Shown: in pieces, positions 50,342 through 58,674 of the stretch | Layout: each line of letters starts with the position of its first letter | Position numbering within the stretch: the first letter of the stretch is position 1 | NCBI GenBank assembly: GCA_905233475.1 | Contig: CAJOEN010000025.1 | Span: 1 to 64,000, forward strand | Reading direction: 5' to 3' | DNA from: an uncultured Bacteroidales bacterium | Lineage (GTDB): Bacteria > Bacteroidota > Bacteroidia > Bacteroidales > P3 | DNA length: 64,000 nucleotides | Translations under genes and position numbers: made by a program | The notes under the pieces: model-generated | What the model saw: only the letters and a program-made list of their open reading frames with translations | Told to the model about the DNA's origin: nothing | Database searches by the model: none

Positions 50342-51865
50342 TTAGTGCTTAAAATGGCGTTTGCCTGTTATGGCCATTCCCATGCCGTGTTTTTCGCAGT
50401 AGTCGATGGAATCTTGGTCGTGGATGGAGCCTCCCGGGTGTGCCACTGCCACTATACCTGCTTCGTGGGCAATCTCCACGCAGTCGGGGAAGGGAAAGAA
50501 AGCGTCGGATGCCATAACCGCACCGTTGAGGTCGAAACCAAAGTTGCGAGCTTTCTCTATAGCCTGTTTCAGAGCGTCCACACGCGAAGTCTGGCCTGTG
50601 CCACCTGCCAACAGCTGTCCGTTTTTGGCAAGAATTATGGCGTTGGATTTGGTGTGTTTCACCAATATGGTGGCAAAAACCAAGTCTTTGGCGGTGGATT
50701 GGGAGATTGGGGTCGAGGTAACACTGTTACACATCTCCTCTACGGTAGGCACAACGGTATCCTTATCCTGCACCAAAACGCCGTTGAGCACCGAGCGGAA
50801 CACGCGGTCGTTGTATTTGGTGTTGTTGCGTTTCAGTATTATACGGTTTTTCTTGGATTTGAGGATAGCAAGGGCTTCGTCGCTATATTCGGGAGCTATG
50901 CATACCTCGAAGAAAATCTTGTTCATCTCTTCGGCCACCTCTTTCTCTATGTTGCGGTTGGTGATGAGTATGCCTCCGAAAGCCGACACGGGGTCGCCGG
51001 CGAGGGCATCCTTCCAAGCGTCCAAAACCGTTGGCCGTGAGGCTATTCCGCAAGCGTTGTTATGCTTTAGTATGGCAAAGGTGGTGTCGCTGAAATCGTC
51101 GATAAGATTTACGGCGGCTTCTATGTCCATAATGTTGTTGTAGGAAATTTCCTTGCCGTTGAGTTTGGTAAAACAGGCGTCGAAATCGCCGAAGAAATAG
51201 CCTTTTTGGTGGGGGTTTTCGCCGTAGCGTAGGACGTTGGCACGATTGCTGTCGTATTTAAAGACAGGCAGCTCGGCCTCGCGGTTGAAGTAGTTAAAAA
51301 TAGCGGTGTCGTAATGCGACGAAACGCCAAAAGCGTAGGCTGCAAAACGGCGGCGCTGTTCGAGGGTTGTGCTGCCTTCACCGTTGCGATATATATCAAG
51401 AAATTCGGCGTAATGCTCCATAGCGGGGACTATCATCACATCGCCGAAATTTTTGGCGGCGGCACGTATGAGCGATATGCCTCCAATGTCGATTTTTTCT
51501 ACGATGTCCTGCTCCGAAGCACCCGACTCCACAGTTTTTTCAAAAGGATATAAATCAACTATTACAAGGTCTATTTCGGGAATTTCGTACTCCTTGAGTT
51601 GTTCGCCGTCGGAATACATGTCGCGACGGCTGAGGATACCGCCGAACACCTTGGGATGCAGGGTTTTAACACGTCCGCCCAAGATGGATGGGTAACCTGT
51701 GAGCGACTCCACCGTCTGGACTCCGACACCCAGACTGCGGATAAAATCGCAGGTACCGCCTGTGGAATAGATAGTTACTCCGTTATTGCCAAGTTCTTTG
51801 ACGATGGCTTCGAGACCATCTTTATGAAATACTGATATTAGTGCACTGTTGATGTGTTTATTCAT
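50342..51865 (-). CDS. purH: Bifunctional AICAR formyltransferase/IMP cyclohydrolase
   Basis: 507 residues from the ATG at 51863-51865; an upstream in-frame ATG would add 17 non-conserved residues. PurH performs the last two steps of purine synthesis. IMP cyclohydrolase domain first (ALISVFHKDGLEAIVKEL, IYSTGGTCDFIRSLG, GRVKTLHPKVFGGIL, RAAAKNF), then AICAR transformylase (LRYGENPHQKGYFFGD, LKHNNACGIA, SDAFFPFPDCVEIAHEAGI, GMAITGKRHFKH). Mostly identical layout to E. coli PurH. Promoter TACCTTTG lies 126 bases upstream. Confidence 0.97.
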   Translation of the reverse strand: MNKHINSALISVFHKDGLEAIVKELGNNGVTIYSTGGTCDFIRSLGVGVQTVESLTGYPSILGGRVKTLHPKVFGGILSRRDMYSDGEQLKEYEIPEIDLVIVDLYPFEKTVESGASEQDIVEKIDIGGISLIRAAAKNFGDVMIVPAMEHYAEFLDIYRNGEGSTTLEQRRRFAAYAFGVSSHYDTAIFNYFNREAELPVFKYDSNRANVLRYGENPHQKGYFFGDFDACFTKLNGKEISYNNIMDIEAAVNLIDDFSDTTFAILKHNNACGIASRPTVLDAWKDALAGDPVSAFGGILITNRNIEKEVAEEMNKIFFEVCIAPEYSDEALAILKSKKNRIILKRNNTKYNDRVFRSVLNGVLVQDKDTVVPTVEEMCNSVTSTPISQSTAKDLVFATILVKHTKSNAIILAKNGQLLAGGTGQTSRVDALKQAIEKARNFGFDLNGAVMASDAFFPFPDCVEIAHEAGIVAVAHPGGSIHDQDSIDYCEKHGMGMAITGKRHFKH

Positions 51866-51990
51866 ATAATGTGTGTTTATAATGTTTCTGGCCGAAAAAT
51901 ATTGAAAATAGGACAAAATTTCTCCATAATTGGAAATAAACAGCTATTTATCAATACATTAAGTCCTGTACTTACAACAAAGTCCTGTTG

Positions 51991-52021
51991 CAAAGGTAAG
52001 TTTTTTTTTTCAAAAAAACAA
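51991..52021 (-). promoter_or_regulatory. Promoter for purH-mreB
   Basis: Minus-strand -7 TACCTTTG (51991-51998) and TTG (52019-52021), 20-base spacer. Confidence 0.58.
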
Positions 52022-52024
52022 GTA

Positions 52025-52174
52025 ATGGCACAAGTTTTTTCAAAAAAGGAAAATGACTATTTTCACCGTCATGTACAACGGATGGATACCGTCACCAAGA
52101 AAGTATTTTACGACAAGCTCAAGTTGGTTTATGCGGAATTGCTAAAATGTAACAAGACAGAAGAGAATCTTTAA
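52025..52174 (+). pseudogene. Remnant of an Rpn-family nuclease gene
   Basis: 49 residues (YFHRHVQRMDTVTKKVFYDKL and LVYAELLKCNKTEENL) align with residues about 137-178 of the intact Rpn protein encoded at 4213-5133 (YFHHYVQLMEKNRKKVFYDK, LMYLELPKFNKDENEL). The nuclease core and C-terminal part are absent, so this is an internal fragment. It lies beside a decayed toxin/antitoxin locus. Confidence 0.72.
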
Positions 52175-52216
52175 AAACGCAGTCCCTATCCCCTCTTAAT
52201 TCCTCACTTAAAAAAA

Positions 52217-52513
52217 TTAGATATTTATCAGCTTTACTCCCATTGCCTGTTCCAGCTTTGTAAGTGTCTCTAAAGACAAGTTTTCCGTTCCCTTTAATAT
52301 TTTCGACACGTACTGTTGTGTGCAGTCCATACGCTCGGCCATCGCACTCTGCGTCAAATGCTCCTGCTTCATATACGACAGTACTTTCACGGCTATGTGC
52401 TTCGAGTGCCGCAGCCACGCCTTGTTGCAGCGCCGCCATTCCGCCTCATTCCTCCATTTCGAGGGTGTATCGCTTGGGGGACTCTCCAAATATTCCGATG
52501 TCTTTTGTTTCAT
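52217..52513 (-). CDS. XRE-family HTH antitoxin
   Basis: 98 residues. The C-terminal HTH is clear: VLSYMKQEHLTQSAMAERMDCTQQYVSKILKGTENLSLETLTKLEQAMGVKLI (about 44-96). The N-terminal 40 residues are polar and Trp/Arg-rich, as in antitoxins placed after their toxin. It lies 56 bases downstream of a frameshifted toxin-like gene on the same strand; gene order and the decayed partner suggest a type II module. Confidence 0.75.
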   Translation of the reverse strand: MKQKTSEYLESPPSDTPSKWRNEAEWRRCNKAWLRHSKHIAVKVLSYMKQEHLTQSAMAERMDCTQQYVSKILKGTENLSLETLTKLEQAMGVKLINI

Positions 52514-52569
52514 GGCTTTTTCCCCTGATTTGTTCTACATTTCGTTTTATAAAGTCCATCGGACTTTCT

Positions 52570-53120
52570 TCATGCTGTTTCGTTCAAATAATCCTCAAAT
52601 CCGTTAGCGTCAATTGCTCCCTGCTCTATTAGCAAGTTTCTCACCTGTTCCATTTTCTTCAGTTCCTTCAGCGTATGTTCTCTCTCCTGCATAGTATGTG
52701 TTAGTTTGATGGCACCACCCGTTATGGTGTAGCACCCCGGATCCAGCTTGATAGCATACAAACGCAACCACGAGGCATGTTCCGCTCTTTGCCACAAACG
52801 TGCCTTTTCCCTGCCAAGCACCATCTCTGCGTCCGACTGTTCCCCAACGGACGGAACAGCTTGTCAAGGTCAGCATATGGAGAAATATCAAGTATCAGGC
52901 ATTCCAACTCGTTACTGTCATCTATTGTGTCATAGATGGTTTGATCCACATCCGTAATCTTGAAATACGACTCCGAATCGGCCATGTTTTCTATGAAGAA
53001 CTCCCACAGCCATTCAGGGTCGTCCCACTGATTGAATACCTTACGGAGCGAATTATCATCTTCTCCATCGTACCTTACAGCCAATAGAGTGTTGTTTTCC
53101 AATATTTTGTCGAATGTCAT
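52570..53120 (-). pseudogene. Toxin-like gene upstream of the XRE antitoxin, frameshifted
   Basis: Begins MTFDKILENNTLLAVRYDGE and reads to about LDKLFR. One base is lost near 52845-52850 and the frame resumes as SVGEQSDAEMVLGREKARLW, then LRLYAIKLDPGCYTITGGAIK, ending FEDYLNETA. Restoring one base gives 183 residues. The architecture (FFIENMAD.ESYF..TDV near the middle, AIKLTHTMQEREHTLKELKKMEQVRNLLIEQG near the end) resembles Bacteroidota toxin partners of XRE antitoxins, but I cannot name the family. Promoter TATATTTG lies 19 bases upstream. Confidence 0.65.
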
Positions 53121-53138
53121 AACGTGTTTTATTTGAGA

Positions 53139-53170
53139 CAAATATACAACCTTTTTTTGAAATTATACAA
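53139..53170 (-). promoter_or_regulatory. Promoter of the toxin/XRE locus
   Basis: Minus-strand -7 TATATTTG (53139-53146) with TTG (53168-53170), 21-base spacer. Confidence 0.58.
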
Positions 53171-53370
53171 CTAAAAGTTGTATTTTAACATTATTTCTTT
53201 CATTTTCAAGATAATAATTTCTCATTGCTTTTAATCAACCTATGGCGAAACGTCTGCGTTAAACATTATCGAACATCCGCACTGTTCCTTCCTCATAATT
53301 ATTCTGCTGTTGAAGAGCAAAGAAATAATCCTATGTCTTTTCCAAAGAAAAAAGTTACTTTTTTTATTAA
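53171..53370. other. Intergenic stretch without a supportable gene
   Basis: AT-rich sequence between the toxin promoter and element D. A 62-codon plus-strand ORF ends in element D, but it has no conserved look, promoter or signal peptide. Confidence 0.5.
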
Positions 53371-53463
53371 GGGGGCTTCTATAAATTGCCTCGGAGAGGC
53401 AAACTCTCAATAACCTCACATGCTAATGTGAGGTATATCAGGCAAATAAAGAACAGGCGTGTC
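53371..53463 (+). mobile_element. MITE-like element, copy D
   Basis: Identical to copies B and C from GGGGGCTTCTATAA to GGCGTGTC (93 bases). The three bases after it (tgt) differ from gga in B and C, marking the right limit of shared sequence. Confidence 0.85.
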
Positions 53464-53590
53464 TGTGCAAAAGAGACAAAACACAAAAATAATTTAGTGC
53501 AAAAATAGAAAAAATGCAACATAACGGATTTTTTTTCTCAAATCGAACAACACCAACGCCCCCTTCTATATCCAATTGCAAAAAAAATCG

Positions 53591-53598
53591 TAAATTTG
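53591..53598 (+). promoter_or_regulatory. Putative -7 element for the DUF1566-like gene
   Basis: TAAATTTG, 50 bases before the start at 53648. Confidence 0.5.
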
Positions 53599-53647
53599 CC
53601 TTGCACACAAACAAAATCCAAAAAATACATAACACACAATAACACAG

Positions 53648-54244
53648 ATGTTTCCTGCTTCAAAAACACTAATTTCCATTGTCTTTGTCGTGATTTCTGC
53701 GGCAGTATTCTCCCATTCTTACGCTCAGGAGGAGGCCGCACGCAAGCATATCGTCTCCGCTTTTGCGGCCATCAACAAAGGCGATTGCCGCGAGGCGAAG
53801 AAACAATACAACACTTGGAAATCCCAAACAGGAGAGACCAACGCCGACATCGAGACAATGATACGCGAATGCTTTACCCAAAATCCCGAGAAAGACCCTG
53901 AATACGAGTCGGTTCCAGGCACCTCGCTTTGGATAACCAAAAAGCCTGTGGCAGTAAAAACCACTTTCGACAATGCCAAAATAATTTGTAAAGAACTCGA
54001 CTATGGCGGTTTCGACGATTGGCGGCTGCCTACTACAAATGAGTTGTTCCAGATTTTCGCCGCTGGCAAGAACCACGGACGCAAATTCGGAGGCGACTCC
54101 AAAAACCACGTGCTACGCAACGGCGGAACCTACCACGGTTACGACATTATGCACTCCGACGGCACCACATTCCACCACGACACCAACCCCAAGGACGATA
54201 TGCCTTTCGACTGCTTCTGCGTGCGCGACACCAACAGCAATTGA
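53648..54244 (+). CDS. Exported protein with a DUF1566 (Lcl C-terminal-like) domain
   Basis: 198 residues with a signal peptide (KTLISIVFVVISAAVFSHSYA). Residues 30-75 are a helical segment (HIVSAFAAINKGDCREAKKQYNTW). Residues about 95-195 carry the DUF1566 pattern: TFDNAKIICKELDYGGFDDWRLPTTNELFQIFAAG and a C-terminal PFDCFCVRD, usually found in cell-surface proteins. Cysteines near both ends may pair. Function unknown. Followed by ridA with its own promoter. Confidence 0.78.
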   Translation: MFPASKTLISIVFVVISAAVFSHSYAQEEAARKHIVSAFAAINKGDCREAKKQYNTWKSQTGETNADIETMIRECFTQNPEKDPEYESVPGTSLWITKKPVAVKTTFDNAKIICKELDYGGFDDWRLPTTNELFQIFAAGKNHGRKFGGDSKNHVLRNGGTYHGYDIMHSDGTTFHHDTNPKDDMPFDCFCVRDTNSN

Positions 54245-54274
54245 CATCATGCCGAAAAAATGAAATAAAAATCG

Positions 54275-54282
54275 TAACTTTG
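54275..54282 (+). promoter_or_regulatory. Putative -7 element for ridA
   Basis: TAACTTTG, 34 bases before the ridA start. Confidence 0.55.
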
Positions 54283-54316
54283 CAAAGCAATTAAAAACCA
54301 ATAAACACATATAATA

Positions 54317-54694
54317 ATGAATAAAGTAATAAATACCGACAAGGCTCCCAAAGCCATTGGACCTTACAGCCAAGCAATTCTGGCAGGCAACACACTGTAC
54401 ATCTCCGGTCAGATTCCAATCAACCCCGAAACAGGTAAAATCGTTGAGGGCGGCATTACCGAACAAACCGAACAGGTTATGAAAAACATCAAAGCCATAC
54501 TCGACGAAGCCGGTTTCACTTTCGCCGACGTTGTGAAAAGCACCTGTCTGCTAAGTACGATGGACAATTTTGCCCCCATGAACGAGGTTTACGGGAAATA
54601 CTATCCGCAAAACTGCCCCGCTCGCGCCGCCTATGCCGTACAGAAACTCCCAATGGGCGTTATGGTGGAAATTGAAACGATAGCAGTGAAATAA
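54317..54694 (+). CDS. ridA: RidA-family 2-iminobutanoate/2-iminopropanoate deaminase
   Basis: 125 residues. RidA hydrolyses reactive enamine/imine intermediates released by PLP enzymes such as threonine dehydratase. Visible: KAPKAIGPYSQAILAGNTLYISGQIPINPETGKIV at residues 9-43 and the active-site arginine in NCPARAAYAVQKLPMGVMVEIE (about R105). Length is standard. A branched-chain aminotransferase gene lies 4 kb downstream; the link is only functional, not operonic. Confidence 0.95.
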   Translation: MNKVINTDKAPKAIGPYSQAILAGNTLYISGQIPINPETGKIVEGGITEQTEQVMKNIKAILDEAGFTFADVVKSTCLLSTMDNFAPMNEVYGKYYPQNCPARAAYAVQKLPMGVMVEIETIAVK

Positions 54695-54740
54695 TTGTTC
54701 AATTGTTTACTGTTTAATTGTTGAATTGATTTTTTAATAA

Positions 54741-54774
54741 ATTGTAGAGACGTGGTGCGCCGCGTCTCTACAAT
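54741..54774. terminator. GTAGAGACG palindrome, terminator-like
   Basis: ATTGTAGAGACG-tggtgcgccg-CGTCTCTACAAT, a perfect 12-base stem. It belongs to the same repeat type as 46805-46985 and could stop transcription after ridA. Confidence 0.6.
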
Positions 54775-54799
54775 TTTCAATAAACGCAAAAATAAAATA

Positions 54800-54834
54800 A
54801 TTCCGAAATCCGAATTCATAATTCCGAATTGAAT
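54800..54834. repeat. Heptamer array abutting a start codon
   Basis: Five units (attccga, aatccga, attcata, attccga, attgaat) run directly into the ATG at 54835. Confidence 0.78.
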
Positions 54835-55305
54835 ATGAAAATATTAATGGTTTGTTTGGGCAACATCTGCCGTTCACCCCTTGCCGAAGGCATTTTACGC
54901 AAAAAGACACAAATGGCGGGCATTGACGTGGAGATAGATTCCGCTGGTTTTGAAAGTTGCAACGTGGGCGACTGTCCAGACTACCGCACTTTGGAGAATG
55001 CCAAACGCAATGAGCTGGACATCAGAGATATACGCGCACGATTATTCCGCACTGCCGATTTCGACCGTTTTGACAAAATATACATCATGGACGACAACAA
55101 CATGCGCATGATACGGCGTTTTGCACGCAACGACAACGATATGCGTAAAGTGGACTACATTCTCAACGCCGTGTATCCGGGAAGCAAGAGCTGCGTAGCC
55201 GACCCATATTATTCGGGGAGCGACGCTTTCCAACGGGTGTACGACCAACTCGACGAGGCTTGCGAAATTATCTGTAAAAAACTGAAAAACAACGAAAAAC
55301 TATGA
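54835..55305 (+). CDS. Low-molecular-weight protein-tyrosine phosphatase
   Basis: 156 residues from the ATG at 54835 (a TTG two codons earlier is inside repeat sequence). The P-loop CLGNICRSPLAEG (C-x5-R-S) at residues 7-19 holds the nucleophile cysteine. The general acid lies in VADPYYSGSDAFQRVYDQL near the end. In bacteria these enzymes often reverse Wzc-type kinases in polysaccharide synthesis; no such kinase is adjacent. The stop overlaps the next start (ATGA), so the two are translationally coupled. Confidence 0.93.
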   Translation: MKILMVCLGNICRSPLAEGILRKKTQMAGIDVEIDSAGFESCNVGDCPDYRTLENAKRNELDIRDIRARLFRTADFDRFDKIYIMDDNNMRMIRRFARNDNDMRKVDYILNAVYPGSKSCVADPYYSGSDAFQRVYDQLDEACEIICKKLKNNEKL

Positions 55306-56378
55306 TAGACGGAATTTTTTCAACCATCACACGCTGCATACTGCACAAGGTGAACGCAAAACCCGAATCCGACGACGACAAAGCTCCCGCAACTCCCGAC
55401 GACCATCAGGGTTACATACTGTCGGACAGCGAGATAGACATCGACAAGGAGCACCACGACATTATGCGCGACTTCTTCCTCAACGCTTTCAAAGCCAAGG
55501 AGTACTACACACTGACATCGGAAACGGACACTCTTTCAGAAAATGTGATATACCGCTGTGTTTCAGATATTTTCGACATGAAAGACAGTTTTCCTTACAA
55601 GTCGAAGGACATTGTACGGCACATGTACGAACAAAGCGACGACCGCACTCAAATCGGATACGTATTTGTGGTACTTTTCAATGATTTGGCCATAGATGGC
55701 TGCAAAACCGATGCTGTGGGCATTTTCAAGATGGATACCCGTAGCCGTTTTATGAAAATCTCCTTCGACGACAACGACGGCTTTGGCATTGACTACGACG
55801 AAGGTATAAACCTCGACAAAGTGGAACGCGGTTGCCTCATTTTCAACACCGAACGCGACAAAGGCTACATTGTGGCCATGAGCGAGAACCTAGGGCGCAC
55901 CTCGCGCTACTGGATAGACGGAGTGCTCAACGCCGCCCAGCGCAAGGATGAGTATTACAAGACCCAAAACGTAATCTCTTTATGCAAAGACTTTGTAACC
56001 AAGCAGTTGCCCAAAGAATACGAGGTCTCCAAAGCCGACCAAGCCGCAATAATGAACAAAACAAAAGAGTATTTCGAGGAAAACTCCGATTTCGATATTG
56101 AAAGTTTCACACAAGAAATTCTTCCCGACCCGCAGGTGGCCAACGATTTCAAGCAATTCTCCCATCAGCAGAGCGACGAACTCGACCTCAAAATCGACCA
56201 AGGATTCCAGATTTCCGAAGGTGCGGTAAAAAAGCAGTCGCGCATGTTCAAAAGCGTCATTAAACTCGACAAAAACTTCCACGTTTACGTGCACGGCAAC
56301 AGCAAATATATAGAAAAAGGTTTCGACAATGAAGCTAATTTGCAGTACTACCGACTGTTTTTCAAAGAAGAAGAGTGA
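55302..56378 (+). CDS. Nucleoid-associated protein, NdpA/YejK family
   Basis: 358 residues of the 37-kDa nucleoid-associated protein family (DNA-binding, found on compact nucleoids in E. coli). The N-terminal HKVNAKPESDDDKAPATPDD is an insertion; the core IGYVFVVLFNDLAIDGCKTDAVGIFKMD and ISLCKDFVTKQLPKEYEVSKADQAAIMNKTKEYFEENSDFDIESF match Bacteroidota members. Late KNFHVYVHGNSKYIEKGFD is conserved. It is coupled to the phosphatase upstream; a role in nucleoid structure is from family only. Confidence 0.85.
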   Translation: MIDGIFSTITRCILHKVNAKPESDDDKAPATPDDHQGYILSDSEIDIDKEHHDIMRDFFLNAFKAKEYYTLTSETDTLSENVIYRCVSDIFDMKDSFPYKSKDIVRHMYEQSDDRTQIGYVFVVLFNDLAIDGCKTDAVGIFKMDTRSRFMKISFDDNDGFGIDYDEGINLDKVERGCLIFNTERDKGYIVAMSENLGRTSRYWIDGVLNAAQRKDEYYKTQNVISLCKDFVTKQLPKEYEVSKADQAAIMNKTKEYFEENSDFDIESFTQEILPDPQVANDFKQFSHQQSDELDLKIDQGFQISEGAVKKQSRMFKSVIKLDKNFHVYVHGNSKYIEKGFDNEANLQYYRLFFKEEE

Positions 56379-56439
56379 TTCATAACATTTTTCAAATCAG
56401 ATTATTACAAAGGCAATTCATTATTTTTGATGAAAAATG

Positions 56440-56470
56440 TTGTTCGGGTGGATTTTTTTTCGTACCTTTG
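56440..56470 (+). promoter_or_regulatory. Promoter for tRNA-Met
   Basis: TTG at 56440-56442, 20-base spacer, -7 TACCTTTG at 56463-56470; the tRNA begins 14 bases later. Confidence 0.65.
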
Positions 56471-56483
56471 CACTCGCAAAAAC

Positions 56484-56557
56484 GGCGAGGTAGCTCAGTT
56501 GGTTAGAGCGTCGGATTCATAACCCGGAGGTCACGAGTTCAATTCTCGTCCTCGCTA
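56484..56557 (+). tRNA. tRNA with CAT anticodon, probably elongator Met
   Basis: 74 bases fold into a cloverleaf: acceptor GGCGAGG/CCTCGCT, D-stem GCTC/GAGC, anticodon loop TTCATAA, T-stem ACGAG/CTCGT, discriminator A. G1 pairs with T72, so the C1-A72 mismatch of initiator tRNA is absent and the anticodon stem lacks GGG/CCC. Elongator Met is therefore likely; tRNA-Ile with lysidine-modified CAT is the alternative. No CCA is encoded. A terminator follows. Confidence 0.92.
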
Positions 56558-56570
56558 CAGAAAGCAAACG

Positions 56571-56605
56571 AAACGGTTTCAAAAATTTTGAGACCGTTTT
56601 TTTTT
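56571..56605 (+). terminator. Intrinsic terminator after the tRNA
   Basis: AACGGTTTCAAAA-att-TTTTGAGACCGTT followed by a T-run. Confidence 0.88.
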
Positions 56606-56686
56606 GCGCCATAAATATTTTGTTTGGACACACAATTTTTCGGCACAAAAAAGGTTTATGTAGATGGATTTTTTTCAAAACAAAAG

Positions 56687-57454
56687 ATGAAAGTTACGTT
56701 TTTAGGTACAGGAACCTCGCAGGGAGTACCGGTGATAGCCTGCGGTTGCCATGTGTGCGCCTCGGACGACAGCCGCGACAAACGCCTACGCACCTCGGCA
56801 CTGGTGGAAGTTTCGGGCAAGAACATACTTATCGACATTGGTCCCGACTTCCGCGAACAAATGCTGCGCACCCGCACAACCCACCTCGACGCCATTCTTA
56901 TCACCCACCACCACCGCGACCACGTGGCAGGCATCGACGACATACGTTCTTTCAATTACGTACAGAACCGCCCTATGGACATTTTTTCGCACAGCATAAC
57001 TCTCGACGTACTTCAGCGCGACTACCACTATATCTTTGAAAAACACCAATTTAGCGGCTTGCCCGAAGCAAAACTCCACCCTGTGGACAAATCGCAGTCC
57101 TTCAAGGTGGCAGATGGAATTGAGGTAATACCTATACATGTGATGCACAAGGACTTACCCATTCTGGGCTTCCGCATAGGCGATTTTTCATACATAACCG
57201 ACGCCAATTTTATCTCCAGCGAGGAAATGACAAAATTGCAAGGCACTAAAACACTGGTAATAAATGCTTTACGTAAAGAAAAACACTTTTCACATTTCTG
57301 TCTGACAGAAGCGCTTGAGGTTATAAAACAAATAAATCCTACAACGGCTTACCTAACTCACATGAGCCATCAAATGGGGCTACATGCCGAAGTTTCCAAG
57401 GAGTTGCCCCAAAACGTACGCCTCGCCTACGATGGACTTTGTATAGAGCTATAA
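56687..57454 (+). CDS. MBL-fold metal-dependent hydrolase (PhnP/YcbJ-like)
   Basis: 255 residues from the ATG at 56687; the upstream in-frame start overlaps the terminator region and has no conserved sequence. N-terminal MKVTFLGTGTSQGVPVIACGCHVC is typical of PhnP-like enzymes, and the metal motif AILITHHHRDHVAGIDDIR (HxHxDH-type, about residue 69-77) and GFRIGDFSYITDAN, then THMSHQMG near the end complete the site. Probably a phosphodiesterase acting on small cyclic or nucleotide substrates. Confidence 0.88.
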   Translation: MKVTFLGTGTSQGVPVIACGCHVCASDDSRDKRLRTSALVEVSGKNILIDIGPDFREQMLRTRTTHLDAILITHHHRDHVAGIDDIRSFNYVQNRPMDIFSHSITLDVLQRDYHYIFEKHQFSGLPEAKLHPVDKSQSFKVADGIEVIPIHVMHKDLPILGFRIGDFSYITDANFISSEEMTKLQGTKTLVINALRKEKHFSHFCLTEALEVIKQINPTTAYLTHMSHQMGLHAEVSKELPQNVRLAYDGLCIEL

Positions 57455-57465
57455 AACAATACGTT

Positions 57466-58587
57466 ATGAGCGACCAGCACCTACACATAATAAGTTTCGA
57501 CATCCCCTACCCTGCCAACTACGGCGGCGTTATCGACGTGTACAACCGCATAAGGCTGCTGTCCGACGCGGGGGTGAAAATACATCTGCACTGCTTCGAG
57601 TACGGCCGCAGCCATTCCGAAGAGCTGAGAGCCATGTGTTTTTCGGTAAACTATTACAAGCGAGACACTTCGGTGCACAACCTCTTCCGCAGAACTCCAT
57701 ACATCGTTTGTTCGAGGCATTCCAAAGAATTGATAGACAATCTTTTGCAGGACGACTATCCAATCCTTATAGAAGGGCTGCACTGCTGCGATGTACTGAA
57801 CGACAGTCGTTTGACCCAACGCAACACTATTGTGCGGATACACAACATCGAGCACGAATACTACCAACTTTTGGCAAAACAGGAACGCAACACACTGAAA
57901 AGCTTGTATTTACGTTCCGAAGCACGAAAACTGAGGAACTATGAAAAAATCCTTGCCAAAGCAAAGCATCTGATAACGGTAAACCAAAAGGAAAACGATT
58001 ATCTCAACACCAAATTCGGCAACGCCACGCTGATACCTTCGTTCCACGAGTTCGACGAAATTTGTTCGCAACAAGGCACTGGCAGCTACATTCTCTACCA
58101 TGCCAATCTCTCTGTACCGGAAAATAGTTCCGCTGCCAAGTGGCTGACTAACAATATCTTCTCCCACACCGACTACAGCGTAAAAATTGCAGGGTTAAAT
58201 CCGCCGAAAAATCTTAAAAAGTTGATTTCCAAATATAAAAACATACAACTAATTGAAAATCCGTCGGAAAATGATATGCGGGTGCTGGTGCAGAACGCAC
58301 ACATTATAATAATGTACACCCACCAGCCCACAGGACTGAAACTGAAACTGCTGCACTCGCTGTTTTCGGGACGTTTCTGTCTGGCAAACAGCAACATGGT
58401 GGCAGGCACAGGACTGGAGCAGGTATGTCAGATTGCCGACACTCCCGAAGAATTCCGAAGCAAATTGTCGGAGCTTTGCACCAAAACTTTCAGCAACTAC
58501 GAGATAGAGCGTCGCAATATGCTTATCAACAACCTTTATTCCAACTACATGAACCGAGACAGGCTTATGAAGATAGTTGAGAGTTGA
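57466..58587 (+). CDS. Glycosyltransferase (GT4-like)
   Basis: 373 residues from the ATG at 57466. Two Rossmann-like halves of a GT-B fold are seen: DIPYPANYGGVIDVYNRIRLL (acceptor side, residues about 12-32), IVRIHNIEHEYYQLLAKQE, and C-terminal FSGRFCLANSNMVAGTGLEQVCQIADTPEEF. The expected nucleotide-sugar E-x7-E motif is weak (PTGLKLKLLHSLFSGRF). No polysaccharide gene is near; acceptor unknown. The last codons and stop are in a heptamer repeat (GTTGAGAGTTGA), giving KIVES. Confidence 0.78.
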   Translation: MSDQHLHIISFDIPYPANYGGVIDVYNRIRLLSDAGVKIHLHCFEYGRSHSEELRAMCFSVNYYKRDTSVHNLFRRTPYIVCSRHSKELIDNLLQDDYPILIEGLHCCDVLNDSRLTQRNTIVRIHNIEHEYYQLLAKQERNTLKSLYLRSEARKLRNYEKILAKAKHLITVNQKENDYLNTKFGNATLIPSFHEFDEICSQQGTGSYILYHANLSVPENSSAAKWLTNNIFSHTDYSVKIAGLNPPKNLKKLISKYKNIQLIENPSENDMRVLVQNAHIIIMYTHQPTGLKLKLLHSLFSGRFCLANSNMVAGTGLEQVCQIADTPEEFRSKLSELCTKTFSNYEIERRNMLINNLYSNYMNRDRLMKIVES

Positions 58588-58596
58588 AAGTTGAAA
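58576..58596 (+). repeat. Heptamer array supplying the glycosyltransferase stop
   Basis: GTTGAGA, GTTGAAA, GTTGAAA; the TGA stop at 58585-58587 lies inside, as at 10062-10082. Confidence 0.6.
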
Positions 58597-58674
58597 TACC
58601 TCAGACTACTTAGAAACACAAATAAAAACAAAAAACTCTGATTTTCAATCGACAGCAGTCAAGAAAAAAAGTTA

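Noticed and set aside
53225-53413. 62-codon ORF ending in element D
   Set aside because: No promoter, no signal peptide and no conserved sequence; the end is repeat-encoded.
54695-54729. Heptamer array after ridA
   Set aside because: On counting, the spacing of the repeated ATT steps is mostly eight bases, so it was left out of the heptamer set.
56484-56557. Initiator tRNA-fMet
   Set aside because: The first base pair is G1-T72 and the anticodon stem lacks three G-C pairs, so initiator features are missing.
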